Source of the DNA: Jiella marina
GTDB lineage: Bacteria > Pseudomonadota > Alphaproteobacteria > Rhizobiales > Rhizobiaceae
Length of the DNA stretch: 64,000 bases
Reading direction: 5' to 3'
NCBI RefSeq assembly: GCF_024359545.1
Contig: NZ_JAKQZG010000013.1
Coordinates: 103,899 to 167,898 of the forward strand
Shown here: positions 28,615 to 37,887 of the stretch, in pieces
Layout of the letters: every line of letters starts with the position of its first letter
Position numbering within the stretch: position 1 is the stretch's first letter
The notes under the pieces: generated by a model
What the model saw: the letters and a program-made list of their open reading frames with translations, nothing else
The model's database searches: none
What the model was told of the DNA's origin: nothing
Made by a program: the position numbers and the translations under genes

Positions 28615-29004
28615 TTACAGCAGGCCATACTCGGATCCGGGAACGAGGAAGTTCCAGCCGAGAGGGGTCGGGGCAGTTGCCTTCCCGGTCGCGAAACTCC
28701 CAGACTGCACCTGATCTCTTCTGGTCTCCTCCAGCTTCTCAATCCCATATTCAGAGCCGGGAATGATGTTGTGGTTGCTTACGCCTGCATCTGGAACGCT
28801 GTAGCCGAACGTCTGAGGCGGATGACTAAATATGGTATGATCCACCGAATTTGCCGGGATATGCCCTCCTCCTTTCGCTATCGCAAGGCGTTCGGCAGTC
28901 TCATGACTTTCGATTCCAGCTTCCGATCCGGGCACTAGCCCGCCGGCGAAGGCAGATGAGGTGATCAGCGTGCTCGCAATAGCCGCGATGATAATCTTTT
29001 TCAT
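28615..29004 (-). CDS. exported protein with three PGSExG repeats
   Basis: A 129-residue protein with a signal peptide (KKIIIAAIASTLITSSAFAG). The mature part repeats VPGSEAGIE, IPGSEYGIE and VPGSEYGLL, at the beginning, middle and very end. Between them are TAERLAIAKGGGHIP and HTIFSHPPQTFGYSVP. I do not recognise the family. Its codon use is less GC-rich than the neighbours, hinting at separate origin. Conserved position between CusF-like and cupredoxin genes suggests a periplasmic copper role. Confidence 0.6.
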   Translation of the reverse strand: MKKIIIAAIASTLITSSAFAGGLVPGSEAGIESHETAERLAIAKGGGHIPANSVDHTIFSHPPQTFGYSVPDAGVSNHNIIPGSEYGIEKLEETRRDQVQSGSFATGKATAPTPLGWNFLVPGSEYGLL

Positions 29005-29035
29005 TTGTTACATTCCTCGTATTCAGTGTTTGAGA

Positions 29036-29524
29036 TTACTTGGCGGCCACGTCTAGCGGACCGTGCATGCCGGATTCGTAGTGGCCGGGGATCAGACAGG
29101 CGAACTCGAAGCTGCCGTCATTCGTGAAGGTCCAGGCGATCTGGCCACTCTCGCCGGGCTCCAGACGCACGGAGTTCGGATCGGCGTGCTCCATCTCCGG
29201 GAACTTCTCCATGAGCGCCTTGTGCTCCTGGATCGCCTCCTGCCCGTCCATGACGAACTCGTGCTCAAGCTCGCCATCGTTGCGGATGTCGAGAAGCACG
29301 GTCTCGCCCCGCTTGACCGCGATCGATGATGGCTCGAACAGCATCTCGCCGTCGTCGGTCTCCAGCATCCGCACGGCGATGGTCCGCTCCGCTTGCGCGG
29401 GCTCCGCCGGCTTGCCGAGCATCATCTCGTCGTGGTGCCCGCCCGAATGGCTCCCGGCCGCCAAGGCGGCGGCAGGAGCCAGTGGCAACATGGCGGCGAG
29501 CAGCAGCGTCGTAAGTTTGCGCAT
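29036..29524 (-). CDS. periplasmic cupredoxin
   Basis: A 162-residue blue-copper-like protein. After a signal peptide ending LAAG comes a His-rich start (SHSGGHHDEMM), then FEPSSIAVKRGETVLLDIRN, GELEHEFVMD and EFACLIPGHYESGMHG. The His of EHEFV, Cys of FACLIPGH, the following His and Met of ESGMHG give a type 1 copper site. It would ferry or store copper and electrons. The multicopper oxidase gene precedes it by 45 bases on the same strand, so cotranscription is likely. Confidence 0.88.
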   Translation of the reverse strand: MRKLTTLLLAAMLPLAPAAALAAGSHSGGHHDEMMLGKPAEPAQAERTIAVRMLETDDGEMLFEPSSIAVKRGETVLLDIRNDGELEHEFVMDGQEAIQEHKALMEKFPEMEHADPNSVRLEPGESGQIAWTFTNDGSFEFACLIPGHYESGMHGPLDVAAK

Positions 29525-29569
29525 GAATGGTCCTCTTTGGTTGTGGTTGATGTCCCTTGCGTCCCGGCC

Positions 29570-30961
29570 TCAATGGCCGGAATGATCGCCGCCGGCCGGC
29601 ATGACGCGTCTGGCGGATGGCGTGTGGGGTAGTGCGGCACCGTCGGCGCTGCCTGCCGGCGCGACAGGCGCTTCAGGGAGCGATCCGGTCCATTCGTAGG
29701 CCACCGTTCCGGCGGGAAATTCGTAATCGCCCGGATCGGCGTAATCGTCGGCCGCAAGCCCGTCCCGAACCTTCATCACGGTGAACATGCCGCCCATCTC
29801 GAGGGCGCCGAACTGCCCCCAGCCGGCCATCATCGGGATCGTGTTGTCTGGCAACGGCATCGCCATCTCGGCCATTTCGGCCATCCCGGTTTCGCCCATC
29901 GGCATGTAGTCCGGTTGGATCTGGCGTATCTTCGCCGCAATCCTGGCCTTGTCGGCATTCATCGGCGTCGGGATATCGTGTCCCATCGCGTTCATCGTGT
30001 GGTGCGACTTGTGGCAGTGCAGGGCCCAGTCGCCCGGATAGACCGCGTCGAACTCGTAGGCCCGCATTGCCCCCACGGGAATGTCGATCGAGACCTCCGG
30101 CCAGCGTGCCTCGGGCCTCACCCATCCTCCGTCCGTGCAGGTCACCTCGAAGTCGTAACCGTGCATGTGGATCGGATGATTGGTCATCGTTAGGTTTCCG
30201 ACCCGCACCCGCACCCGGTCGCCGGTGGCCGCGACGAGAGGTGCGACATCCGGGAAAACCCGGGCATTGATCGCCCACAGATTGAAATCGGTCATCTCCA
30301 TGACCTTCGGCAAATACGCACCGGGATCGATGTCGTAGGCCGACAGCATGAAAACGAAGTCGCGATCGACCGGCATGAAGGTTGGATCCTTCGGATGGAT
30401 GATGAACATGCCCATCATCCCCATGGCCATCTGGACCATCTCGTCGCCATGCGGATGGTACATGAAGGTCCCGCTCTTCACGGCGTCGAACTCGTAGACG
30501 AACGTCTTGCCCGGCGGGATTCCCGGCTGGGTCAGTCCGGTCACGCCGTCCATGCCGCAGGGCAGGATCACGCCGTGCCAGTGAACGGTCGTGTGCTCCC
30601 TCAATCTGTTCGATACGAAGATCCGCACCCGGTCGCCTTCGACGCATTCGATGGTCGGTCCCGGCGCCTGGCCGTTGTAGCCCCACAGATAGGCGGTCAT
30701 GCCCTCGCCCATCTCCCGCTCCACCGGTTCGGCAACGAGGTGGAACTCCTTGACGCCGTTGTTCATGCGAAAGGGCAGCGACCAGCCGTTCAGCGTGACC
30801 ACGGGATTGTAGTCCGGCCCGGCCGTCGGCATCACCGGCGGCTGCGTGGCCGCCGTTTCCATGATCGGCGCTTCCGGAAGCCCCATGGCCGACGTCTTCG
30901 ACCAGGCAGCGACACCTGCAAGAGCCGCTCCGGCCCCGATGAATTGTCGTCTCGAAACCAT
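29570..30961 (-). CDS. Tat-exported multicopper oxidase
   Basis: A 463-residue copper oxidase with a Tat signal (MVSRRQFIGAGAALAGVAAW). All four copper motifs are present: TTVHWHGVILPCGMDGVTGL, TFMYHPHGDEMV, NHPIHMHGYDFEVT and DWALHCHKSHHTMNAMGH. Met-rich stretches follow (MAEMAEMAMPLPD). It probably oxidises Cu(I) to Cu(II) in the periplasm, like CopA/CueO-type enzymes. AAGGA precedes this ATG; an earlier in-frame ATG 21 bases upstream has none. It starts 18 bases after the end of the TolC-type gene. Confidence 0.9.
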   Translation of the reverse strand: MVSRRQFIGAGAALAGVAAWSKTSAMGLPEAPIMETAATQPPVMPTAGPDYNPVVTLNGWSLPFRMNNGVKEFHLVAEPVEREMGEGMTAYLWGYNGQAPGPTIECVEGDRVRIFVSNRLREHTTVHWHGVILPCGMDGVTGLTQPGIPPGKTFVYEFDAVKSGTFMYHPHGDEMVQMAMGMMGMFIIHPKDPTFMPVDRDFVFMLSAYDIDPGAYLPKVMEMTDFNLWAINARVFPDVAPLVAATGDRVRVRVGNLTMTNHPIHMHGYDFEVTCTDGGWVRPEARWPEVSIDIPVGAMRAYEFDAVYPGDWALHCHKSHHTMNAMGHDIPTPMNADKARIAAKIRQIQPDYMPMGETGMAEMAEMAMPLPDNTIPMMAGWGQFGALEMGGMFTVMKVRDGLAADDYADPGDYEFPAGTVAYEWTGSLPEAPVAPAGSADGAALPHTPSARRVMPAGGDHSGH

Positions 30962-30978
30962 CGTTCGGATCCTTTCGA

Positions 30979-32433
30979 TCAATCGTCGCCGGAGGCGGAC
31001 GCCATCTCGGCGTCACCAGCGGCTTCGGGCGCATCTTCGCCACCGCCGTAGACGGCCGCGGTGAGAGCGGCGTCGGCGAGGTGGAATTCGCGCTTTGCGT
31101 TGAGGGAGAGCAGGATCGCGTCGAGCTTCGCCCGCGTATCGGCGAGGAGATCGAAGGTGCTCGTGATCATCCCGTTGTAGGTGAGAAGAGCTTCCTTCTC
31201 GACCGTCGTCCGCAATGGCACGACGCGAGAACGGTAGTGTCGGGCGATCTCGCTGCGGCCGCGATAGGCCTTGTAGGCAGCGCGTGCCTGCGACCGGATA
31301 TCGACGGCTTTGGCTGCCAACTGGTTGGCGGCCTTCAGGTACTGGAATTCCGCCTTTCGAAGCCGGGCCTGCCCGCTGTCGAAGATCGGGATTTCGAGCC
31401 CAACTTCGATGACACCCGAAACAACGTTATTCGTTTCTTCAGTTCCGTCCTCCTGCTCTTCGACTTCCTTCTCCACTTCCAGGCCGGCAGCCAGTTCCAG
31501 GTCCGACACGTATCGCGTGGCCTCGGTCAGGCCGTAGGACCGCGCCAGCGCCTCGAGTTCGAGACGCGCGACCTGAAGGTCGACCCGGTTGCGAAGAGCC
31601 TCCGCCTCGATCGCCTTGAAGGCCTTCAGCTTGCCGGGCAGTGCGGGCAATGCGTTCGGAACCTCGAAATCGAGATTCTTCCCCCATACGCCCATCACCC
31701 GGAAGAGCTTTTCCTTCGCCAGTTGCGCGGCCAATCGCGCTTCGGCTGTCCGCCCGGTCAGCTCGGCATAGAAGGCCTGTTCGCGGGCCTGCTCGACCTT
31801 CGGCATCGCTCCGGTCCGGCCCAGTTCGCTGGCCAGTTCCGCGGCAGCGTCCGCGGCGACCTTCGCACGGTTCAGATAGGCGACCGTCTCCCAGGCCGCG
31901 ACAGCCTCGATCCAAGCCTCACGCGTTCTGGCCGCAAGCGCCAGCGTTGCATCGACGGCCCGCAATTGCGCTTGGAGGACCCGGACCTCGGCGACGTCGA
32001 GGCGCCGTTCCCGGGTCATCATCCGGATGATGTTGGCGGCGATCAGCCCCTCGATCGTCCGTCCGACGCCAATCCCGCTGTAGGAGAGCGAAAGCCTCGG
32101 ATTGACGGCGAGCCCTTCCTGCCAGAGTTCGGCAACCGACAATCCGACCTCTGCATAGTCCGCCTGCAACGCCTTGTTGCTGAGAAGGGCGACCTGCACG
32201 GCCGCGTCGGCGCCGATATATTTTGCCGCGAGCAGGTTCCGGACCCGCTCGTTGGCCGCCGCAGCCTGCGCCTGATCCTGGACCCAGACCGTCTGCTTTC
32301 CCAGACGGCGTCCGGCGTCTGCCGACACGACACTGAAGCCGAGATCCGGCTCGAATGTCTCCGAAGCCGCGACGCAGCCGGACATGATCAGCGGCAGGAG
32401 AAGGACGCTGCTCACCTTGAACAGCGGCCTCAT
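30979..32433 (-). CDS. TolC-family outer-membrane lipoprotein
   Basis: A 484-residue efflux factor with a lipoprotein signal (LLLPLIMSGC) and the long helical body of TolC/CusC proteins: QVALLSNKALQADYAEVGLS, AAWETVAYLNRAKVAADAAA, LEIPIFDSGQARLRKAEF and KEALLTYNGMITSTFDLL. It would form the outer-membrane channel of a metal or drug exporter; no RND or membrane-fusion gene is next to it. Its start overlaps the small lipoprotein stop by four bases (ATGA). The acidic C-terminal tail is Gly/Ala-rich. Confidence 0.88.
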   Translation of the reverse strand: MRPLFKVSSVLLLPLIMSGCVAASETFEPDLGFSVVSADAGRRLGKQTVWVQDQAQAAAANERVRNLLAAKYIGADAAVQVALLSNKALQADYAEVGLSVAELWQEGLAVNPRLSLSYSGIGVGRTIEGLIAANIIRMMTRERRLDVAEVRVLQAQLRAVDATLALAARTREAWIEAVAAWETVAYLNRAKVAADAAAELASELGRTGAMPKVEQAREQAFYAELTGRTAEARLAAQLAKEKLFRVMGVWGKNLDFEVPNALPALPGKLKAFKAIEAEALRNRVDLQVARLELEALARSYGLTEATRYVSDLELAAGLEVEKEVEEQEDGTEETNNVVSGVIEVGLEIPIFDSGQARLRKAEFQYLKAANQLAAKAVDIRSQARAAYKAYRGRSEIARHYRSRVVPLRTTVEKEALLTYNGMITSTFDLLADTRAKLDAILLSLNAKREFHLADAALTAAVYGGGEDAPEAAGDAEMASASGDD

Positions 32434-32675
32434 AGTGCCGGCTCCCGGCCGGCAACGGGCGCCATATCTACGCCCGTACCGCGAAAGCCTGCCGGCTCGC
32501 GGACAATGCGATGGGTATAGGCACCGACGACGGAAGCTTGGCCAAGTGTTCCGCCGGGAATGCTCGGGTCCTCAGGCGACGGGAATACGGTTGTTTCGGG
32601 CAGACCCCGAGCAGCGTCCGCACAGCCCGCCAGAAGCAGGCCGGGCAGGATGCCGGCAATGATGGAGAATCTCAT
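32430..32675 (-). CDS. small lipoprotein
   Basis: An 81-residue protein with a lipoprotein signal (MRFSIIAGILPGLLLAGCAD). The mature part is Pro- and Gly-rich (ETTVFPSPEDPSIPGGTLGQ, then YTHRIVREPAGFRGTGVD). Its stop overlaps the TolC-type start, so both are translated together. The ribosome site is weak, and an in-frame upstream start is possible. No family is known. Confidence 0.6.
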   Translation of the reverse strand: MRFSIIAGILPGLLLAGCADAARGLPETTVFPSPEDPSIPGGTLGQASVVGAYTHRIVREPAGFRGTGVDMAPVAGREPAL

Positions 32676-32839
32676 TGTTGAACCTGAACGCCATACCGTT
32701 CGCCGCGAGATGCGCCTCGCGGAACCGGTCATGGAGGAAGAGGATCAGGCTTCGCCGTGGGCGAATTCCTGACGTCCACGCTTCTTGCGACCAAGGAATG
32801 GCCGGAAGACGCAATAAGGCTGAGAAAAGCCCTGGACGA

Positions 32840-33229
32840 TCAGATTCGAGGAGGACGCTCGGTGGTGGGTCCGGACTGTCCGGTCAGATCCGCCGAGAGG
32901 AGCGGGTAGGACAGACTGCGGCTGACCGGCACGGCGTCGGTCGGCCCGACGGCCTGCGGGACGGCCGTAACGCAGTGCGTCGCACAGTCACTTCCGCCGA
33001 CAGCCTTGTGGTCATGAGCCTTGGACGGAGCATGGTCGCCATCGCGCACATGCTCCCTCATCCCACTGACATCCAATTGAGCGGACATCGACAAGGCAGG
33101 AGGCTGCGTGGACATTGTGGGGATATCCGCCCCAACCGATCCGACTGACGCAAACAGCATGCTCAGCACAACCGCAAAAGCGGTCAGCAGCCGAGCTGGC
33201 ATCCAAGCATGGGATCGGTGCAACGTCAT
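32840..33229 (-). CDS. secreted Cys/His protein, DUF2946-like
   Basis: A 129-residue exported protein (signal LLTAFAVVLSMLFASVGSVGA). The mature region contains HVRDGDHAPSKAHDHKAVGG and SDCATHCVTAVPQA, a CxxHC arrangement like that of small DUF2946 copper-associated proteins. It leads the minus-strand copper set, 164 bases before the small lipoprotein. A second Cys-rich exported protein of similar type is at 57634-57978. Confidence 0.55.
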   Translation of the reverse strand: MTLHRSHAWMPARLLTAFAVVLSMLFASVGSVGADIPTMSTQPPALSMSAQLDVSGMREHVRDGDHAPSKAHDHKAVGGSDCATHCVTAVPQAVGPTDAVPVSRSLSYPLLSADLTGQSGPTTERPPRI

Positions 33230-33683
33230 TGAGGTATCGATATCATGATCTCAGAGAGACGTCCATACTCGAGTCCGGTATCCTGGTTTGATGCGACGTA
33301 CCCGGAAGGCATGGCGGCAATGAAATCGGAAAATTTTTCCGATGGGCGCACCGTCCACTCAAGAAAGGCGTCACCTTGCTCTTGGATGCAAACGGATCAG
33401 CGTTCTCGCTCGTCACGCTACCCTCGAGCTGCCGGCCAAGACACTTCGGGATGCGCGAGCGCGCGGCGGAGATGCCAAAGGAAGCGGGCCTTCTCAATCT
33501 CATCCCCAGAATACGGACCGGAAAACTCAAGAAAGTCGTCCTCTCACGCTCCGCTTCCTAGACGCCACCCTACTTAGGCCTTAGTCAGCCACTAGGGGTT
33601 TGCTCCTCACCCATATTTTCACAGCAAGTCGTGAATGCTCAGGCCGGAGTGGCTGAACAACGACGCGTTTGGGATCGACCGAC
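33230..33683. other. intergenic stretch between divergent copper genes and a lipoprotein gene
   Basis: No gene is supported in these 454 bases; the only plus-strand frame (near 33376) is not protein-like enough. It must hold the promoter of the minus-strand copper set, but no CueR-type dyad like the one at 17704 was found. Confidence 0.4.
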
Positions 33684-34367
33684 ATGGCAAAGTTTCTTGC
33701 GAAATTCACTGCGATCGCAATCTTGATCGCGGCCTTTGCCGGTTGCTCATCAACTTCTTCGAATTCGAACATGACGGTCGGTGCTCCTGCCACGAGCTTC
33801 GCCGGGACCGATCAGCAGGTTCGGTTCACACCCTGGTCGGGGCAAAGCGCCGTTGGCCAGTTGGCGAAGCCCTATTTCATCTCTTTCCGTGCCCGTAATG
33901 CTGAAAGCTACGGCCATTCGTTCGTCGCCTTCGGCGAACTCGATTCGCGCGGTAACGTCCCCTACGACAATGGGGGAGTCCTCATCTCGAACATGACCGA
34001 GATCGCCGGTCTTCACCCCGCAGGCGGCAACGCTGTCTATACCATGGGCCATATCGCCCCGGTCCCATCCGAGACCGGCTTCTCGGACGGCGACACCGAG
34101 ATTAGATATCTTCAGAACGAGATGACCATTGCACTCACACCGGAAGAGTATCAGCGTATCCTTGGCCGGATCCGGCAGCTTCAGGGCAACAGCCCGCTCT
34201 GGCACGCCGTCGCCTATAACTGCTCGACTTTCACGAACAAGATCGCTGACTTTATGGGCATGGAAACGGTCAACCACTTGCTCTTCCCGCGTAATTACAT
34301 TGCGGCGCTGAAGGACGCCAATTCCGGCGTCGAGACGCTTAGCGGGAGTGTTGATACCTTAGGGTGA
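33684..34367 (+). CDS. lipoprotein with papain/NlpC-like His-Cys motifs
   Basis: A 227-residue lipoprotein (AIAILIAAFAGCSS). It carries FISFRARNAESYGHSFVAFG near 75 and WHAVAYNCSTFTNKIADFMG near 185. This His-then-Cys order is seen in permuted papain-fold (NlpC/P60, YiiX-like) peptidases or amidases. The actual substrate is unknown. It has its own intergenic space and does not overlap the copper genes; a role at the cell envelope is inferred from the lipobox. Confidence 0.55.
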   Translation: MAKFLAKFTAIAILIAAFAGCSSTSSNSNMTVGAPATSFAGTDQQVRFTPWSGQSAVGQLAKPYFISFRARNAESYGHSFVAFGELDSRGNVPYDNGGVLISNMTEIAGLHPAGGNAVYTMGHIAPVPSETGFSDGDTEIRYLQNEMTIALTPEEYQRILGRIRQLQGNSPLWHAVAYNCSTFTNKIADFMGMETVNHLLFPRNYIAALKDANSGVETLSGSVDTLG

Positions 34368-34411
34368 ACTTTCCCGCCGGATAGGCCGCGACAGCCCCGC
34401 CCCCTCGACGT

Positions 34412-35758
34412 CTATAGCATGGATCCAATATCGGACGCCCCGCTGGGATAGGCGAACATGGTCGACTTGAGCTTCTCGGCCGTGATCCCGTGGCGGATCG
34501 CAAGTGCGAAGATATTGATGACCTCATCGGCATGCGGACCGACCAAGTGCGCCCCGAGGACGAGGTCGGTCTCTTTGTCCACCAGCACCTTGAAGCCGTA
34601 GATCTTCTCCGCCGCCTGACGCGCCGTGAACCACCCCTCAGCGCGGGCGCTCTTCATCCCGAACTTCATGCCCTTATCCCGCGCTTCGGCCTCGGTGAGC
34701 CCCACAGCGGCGATCGGCGGAATCGTGAAGGCGACGCTCGGCACGCCGTCGTAGTTTGGCCTCTGCTTGTTGCCTTCGAGCAGATTGGCGGCAGCGACCT
34801 TGGCGTCATGGCTCGAAACAGGGGTGAGCGGCGGTCCCATCTGAGCGGCGTCGCCGGCGGCGTAGACCGTCGGATTGGATACGCTTTGAAGGTGCGCGTT
34901 CAGGACGAGCCGCCCGTTCTCGTGCTTGATCCCGGCGGCGGCGAGATCGAGGTCGGTGAGAGCCGGCTTGCGCCCGGCGGCGTGCACGACGAGATCGGCC
35001 TCTACGGTCAGTTCGCCGTCAAGGTCCATCGCCGAAACTCGATAGCCTTCTCCGGATTTCTCGATCGCGGTCACCTCTGCATCTGTCCGAACGTCGATGC
35101 CAAGGTCGCGAAACTTGTCCATCAGCCAGCCGACGAGGTCCGGATCGAAGTGCTTCAGCATGCGCTCGCCATGCTGGAAGATCGTCACCTTGGCGCCGGC
35201 GCGGGCGGCGATGTGGGAGAACTCCGCAGCGATGTAGCCGCCGCCGACGAGCACGATCCGCTTGGGCAGCCTCTCGAGCTCCAGAAAACCCTCGTTGTCG
35301 ATGAGGTGCTCCTCGCCCGGGATTCCGAGCCGCAGCGGCTCCGCACCGGCAGCGATCAGGACGTGTCGCGCTTCGACCGGCGTGCCTCCGATGTCGAGCG
35401 TGTTCGGTCCGGTAAACCGCGCCCGTCCGTGAAAGGTGTCGATGCCCTTCTCTTCGTAACGCTGCTCGTGCTTGTCCGGAATCGGAACGGTGAAGCTGCG
35501 CTTGAAGGCGAGGAGACCTGGCCACTCGAGATGGGTATCTCCTTCCACGCCATGGCCCTGCATGCGCCAGGCGTGGTCGGCCGCATCGGTGCCGCCGATC
35601 ATCATCTTCTTGGGGTCGCAGCCTCTCAAGGCACAGGTGCCGCCGAAGGAGCGGAAATCCGCCACCGCCACGCTCCACCCCGCCGCGCGCACACGCATCG
35701 CGGCAACCATCGCTGCCGTCCCGGTGCCGATAATCAGAAGATCGTAGCTGATAGCCAT
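34412..35758 (-). CDS. FAD-dependent pyridine-nucleotide disulfide oxidoreductase
   Basis: A 448-residue enzyme of the glutathione-reductase/MerA class. GTGTAAMVAA starts the FAD fold, GGTCALRGCDPKK holds the redox pair Cys42/Cys47, VLVGGGYIAAEFSHIAARAG binds NAD(P)H and YAAGDAAQMG closes the FAD site. The C-terminal dimer domain ends SGASDIGSML and lacks the catalytic HxxxxE of true glutathione reductases and the CC of MerA. The substrate is unknown; mercury, thiol or quinone reduction are options. CAAGGAAAGG precedes the start. Confidence 0.85.
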   Translation of the reverse strand: MAISYDLLIIGTGTAAMVAAMRVRAAGWSVAVADFRSFGGTCALRGCDPKKMMIGGTDAADHAWRMQGHGVEGDTHLEWPGLLAFKRSFTVPIPDKHEQRYEEKGIDTFHGRARFTGPNTLDIGGTPVEARHVLIAAGAEPLRLGIPGEEHLIDNEGFLELERLPKRIVLVGGGYIAAEFSHIAARAGAKVTIFQHGERMLKHFDPDLVGWLMDKFRDLGIDVRTDAEVTAIEKSGEGYRVSAMDLDGELTVEADLVVHAAGRKPALTDLDLAAAGIKHENGRLVLNAHLQSVSNPTVYAAGDAAQMGPPLTPVSSHDAKVAAANLLEGNKQRPNYDGVPSVAFTIPPIAAVGLTEAEARDKGMKFGMKSARAEGWFTARQAAEKIYGFKVLVDKETDLVLGAHLVGPHADEVINIFALAIRHGITAEKLKSTMFAYPSGASDIGSML

Positions 35759-35761
35759 GGT

Positions 35762-36413
35762 TCATTCCTTTCCTTGAAGTTGGCGGACGCGCCGCCGCGA
35801 GGCTGTCCAGCCGAACGGAGCGCCGATGTCGCAGAGGACGTCGGCTCCGCCCAGCGTCGGGAGCGGCATTCCTGGGCGACTATCCGTCATCCGATCGCCG
35901 TCTCGATGAGCGTCCCAGAGTTCTCCGGCTTCGGGACGTCGGTCTGAACCGGCCCGGCGCAGCCGCCATTCTCCCGGAATCTCGGGAACGATTTGCTCGG
36001 CCGACTCCTCGTCAGAGCGGAAATTGACAATGGCCGATGCCACCGCCGCGGCGAAAGTCCATGCGAGGCCGTCGCCAATCCCGGAGCTCGCGCCCCCTTT
36101 CCGGCGGGCTGAGACCGAGAGCGTCGGTCATTGACCCCTGCAGGATGACGGACATTCTCACGCCGCCGGCGGCAACCGCTCCGAGCGAGTCCATCCCGGC
36201 CGTCCGGCGCATCACGCAGTAGACCGGTCCCCTGCCAACGCTGGAGGTGTAGTGGAGGGCCATGCCTGCGGCTATCGTCTCCGGTTCGTCGACATCGAGA
36301 CCTGCGTAGTCGGCGAATATCTCGGCCCGGAAGGGCGGGTCCGGTCGGACACGCTGCTCCCTCTGTTCCGTATCGTCGGGCGAGACCGCCCAGGGCGCGT
36401 GCTGGGCGGTCAT
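35762..36413 (-). pseudogene. possible frameshifted hypothetical gene between merA and the oxidoreductase
   Basis: Two protein-like minus-strand frames meet near 36050. The upstream one reads FRAEIFADYAGLDVDEPETI, GPVYCVMRRTAGMDSLGAVA and SVILQGSMTDALGLSPPERG. The other reads DGLAWTFAAAVASAIVNFRS and EQIVPEIPGEWRLRR and ends just before the oxidoreductase. They would make one protein of about 215 residues if one frameshift were corrected. No family is recognised and the whole interval may be noncoding. Confidence 0.3.
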
Positions 36414-36462
36414 GAGGCATTGCATTTCGCTGCGTCGCAAACGTCTTGGGCGGCGCGATGTT

Positions 36463-37887
36463 TCAACCGGCGCAACAGGATAGCTTAGCCACATCCTTGC
36501 CGAATCCCTGTGCGGCGAGCTTCAGGCCCTCCACTGTGGTGAGATATGGGAAGATGGTTTCACCGAGCGCCCGCGTCGTCATGCCGACCTGCAACGCCAT
36601 CGAAAGTGTCTGGATGCTGTCGGCGCCCTCGGGCGCGAGGATCTGGCCACCGAGCAGCCGGTCGGTCCTGGCGTCGGCCACGAGCTTGATCAGCCCGCGC
36701 GTATCTCTGGCGACCAGTGCCCGCGGCACCTGATCAAGCGGGACGACCGAGGTCTTTGGGTCACATCCCGCGGCGCGTGCACCGGCCTCGGTCAGCCCTA
36801 CGCCCGCCACCTGAGGATCCGTGAACACGACCCAAGGCATGGCTCCATTGTCGTAGACCAGGCTGTCGCCGTTCAGCGCATTCTTCGCCGCAAGTTTCGC
36901 GCCGTAGGCCGCCATGTAGACGAACTGGTCGCGCCCGGTGACGTCGCCCGCGGCATAGACGCCGGGCCGGGTGGTCCGCATGCGGTTGTCGACGACGACC
37001 GCGCCGCGCCAGTCGAGCTCGACGCCGGCATCCGTAAGGTTCAGGATTTCCACGTTGGGACGCCGGCCTGTGGTCGCCAGAACGCGGGCGGCGCTCAGTG
37101 TCACTTCCCTGCCTTCGGAGAGCACGGTGAGCACGGCCCCTTCGTCGTGACGCGCGATGCGACGGTAGAAGACTCCGGTCCGGACCGTTACGCCCTCGTC
37201 CCTAAGATAGGCCGTCAGCGCCTCCGAAACCTCGGGCTCGGCTTCGGGCAGGAGACGGGACCGCGTCACGAGCGTCACCGCAGTTCCCAGACGCGCGAAC
37301 ATCTGCGCGAGTTCGCAGCCTATGTAACCGCCGCCGATGACGAGGAGCGAGGCAGGCTGCTCGGTCAGTTCCAGCGCCGTTGTGCTGGTCAGGACCGGCA
37401 CGTCCCTGATGCCGGCGATGTCCGGGATCACCGGCGATGCCCCGGTTGCGATGATGACTTTTCCCGCACTGAGCGGCGCACCATCGACCAGGAGGGCGTC
37501 GCCCTCGAAGCGCACCTGGCCTTCGATGTAGTCCACGGCTTCGTAGTCCGGCAGCAGGTCCGCGTACTTTTTCTGCCGCAAGCTTGCAACGAGATCGTCC
37601 TTCGCTGCGATGAGCGACGGCCAGTCGGTTACCCGAACTCCGCACGTGAGCCCCAGGAACCGTTCAGCAGCACTGGCGCCGTGCAGCGCTTCCGCCGCTC
37701 GGATCATTGTCTTGGACGGCACGCAGCCGACATTCACGCAGGTGCCGCCGATCGTTCCGTGGCCGATGAGGGCAACCCGCGCGCCGAGGTCCGCGGCGGT
37801 GATGGCGGCGGAAAATCCGGCCGAACCCGCGCCGACCACCGCGAGATCGTAGCTGCCCTGGCGGGGCATTGAGCAGCATGCATCCAT
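36463..37887 (-). CDS. merA: mercuric reductase
   Basis: A 474-residue MerA that reduces Hg(II) to volatile Hg(0) with NADPH. It has an FAD fold (DLAVVGAGSAGFSAAITAAD), the active pair Cys50/Cys55 in GGTCVNVGCVPSKTM, an NAD(P)H fold (LLVIGGGYIGCELAQMFARL) and the C-terminal Cys471-Cys472 (LSCCAG) that hands over Hg(II). There is no N-terminal HMA domain, but the sequence starts MDACCSM with its own Cys pair. It ends the mer operon. Upstream it is in open frame with the merF relic. Confidence 0.93.
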   Translation of the reverse strand: MDACCSMPRQGSYDLAVVGAGSAGFSAAITAADLGARVALIGHGTIGGTCVNVGCVPSKTMIRAAEALHGASAAERFLGLTCGVRVTDWPSLIAAKDDLVASLRQKKYADLLPDYEAVDYIEGQVRFEGDALLVDGAPLSAGKVIIATGASPVIPDIAGIRDVPVLTSTTALELTEQPASLLVIGGGYIGCELAQMFARLGTAVTLVTRSRLLPEAEPEVSEALTAYLRDEGVTVRTGVFYRRIARHDEGAVLTVLSEGREVTLSAARVLATTGRRPNVEILNLTDAGVELDWRGAVVVDNRMRTTRPGVYAAGDVTGRDQFVYMAAYGAKLAAKNALNGDSLVYDNGAMPWVVFTDPQVAGVGLTEAGARAAGCDPKTSVVPLDQVPRALVARDTRGLIKLVADARTDRLLGGQILAPEGADSIQTLSMALQVGMTTRALGETIFPYLTTVEGLKLAAQGFGKDVAKLSCCAG

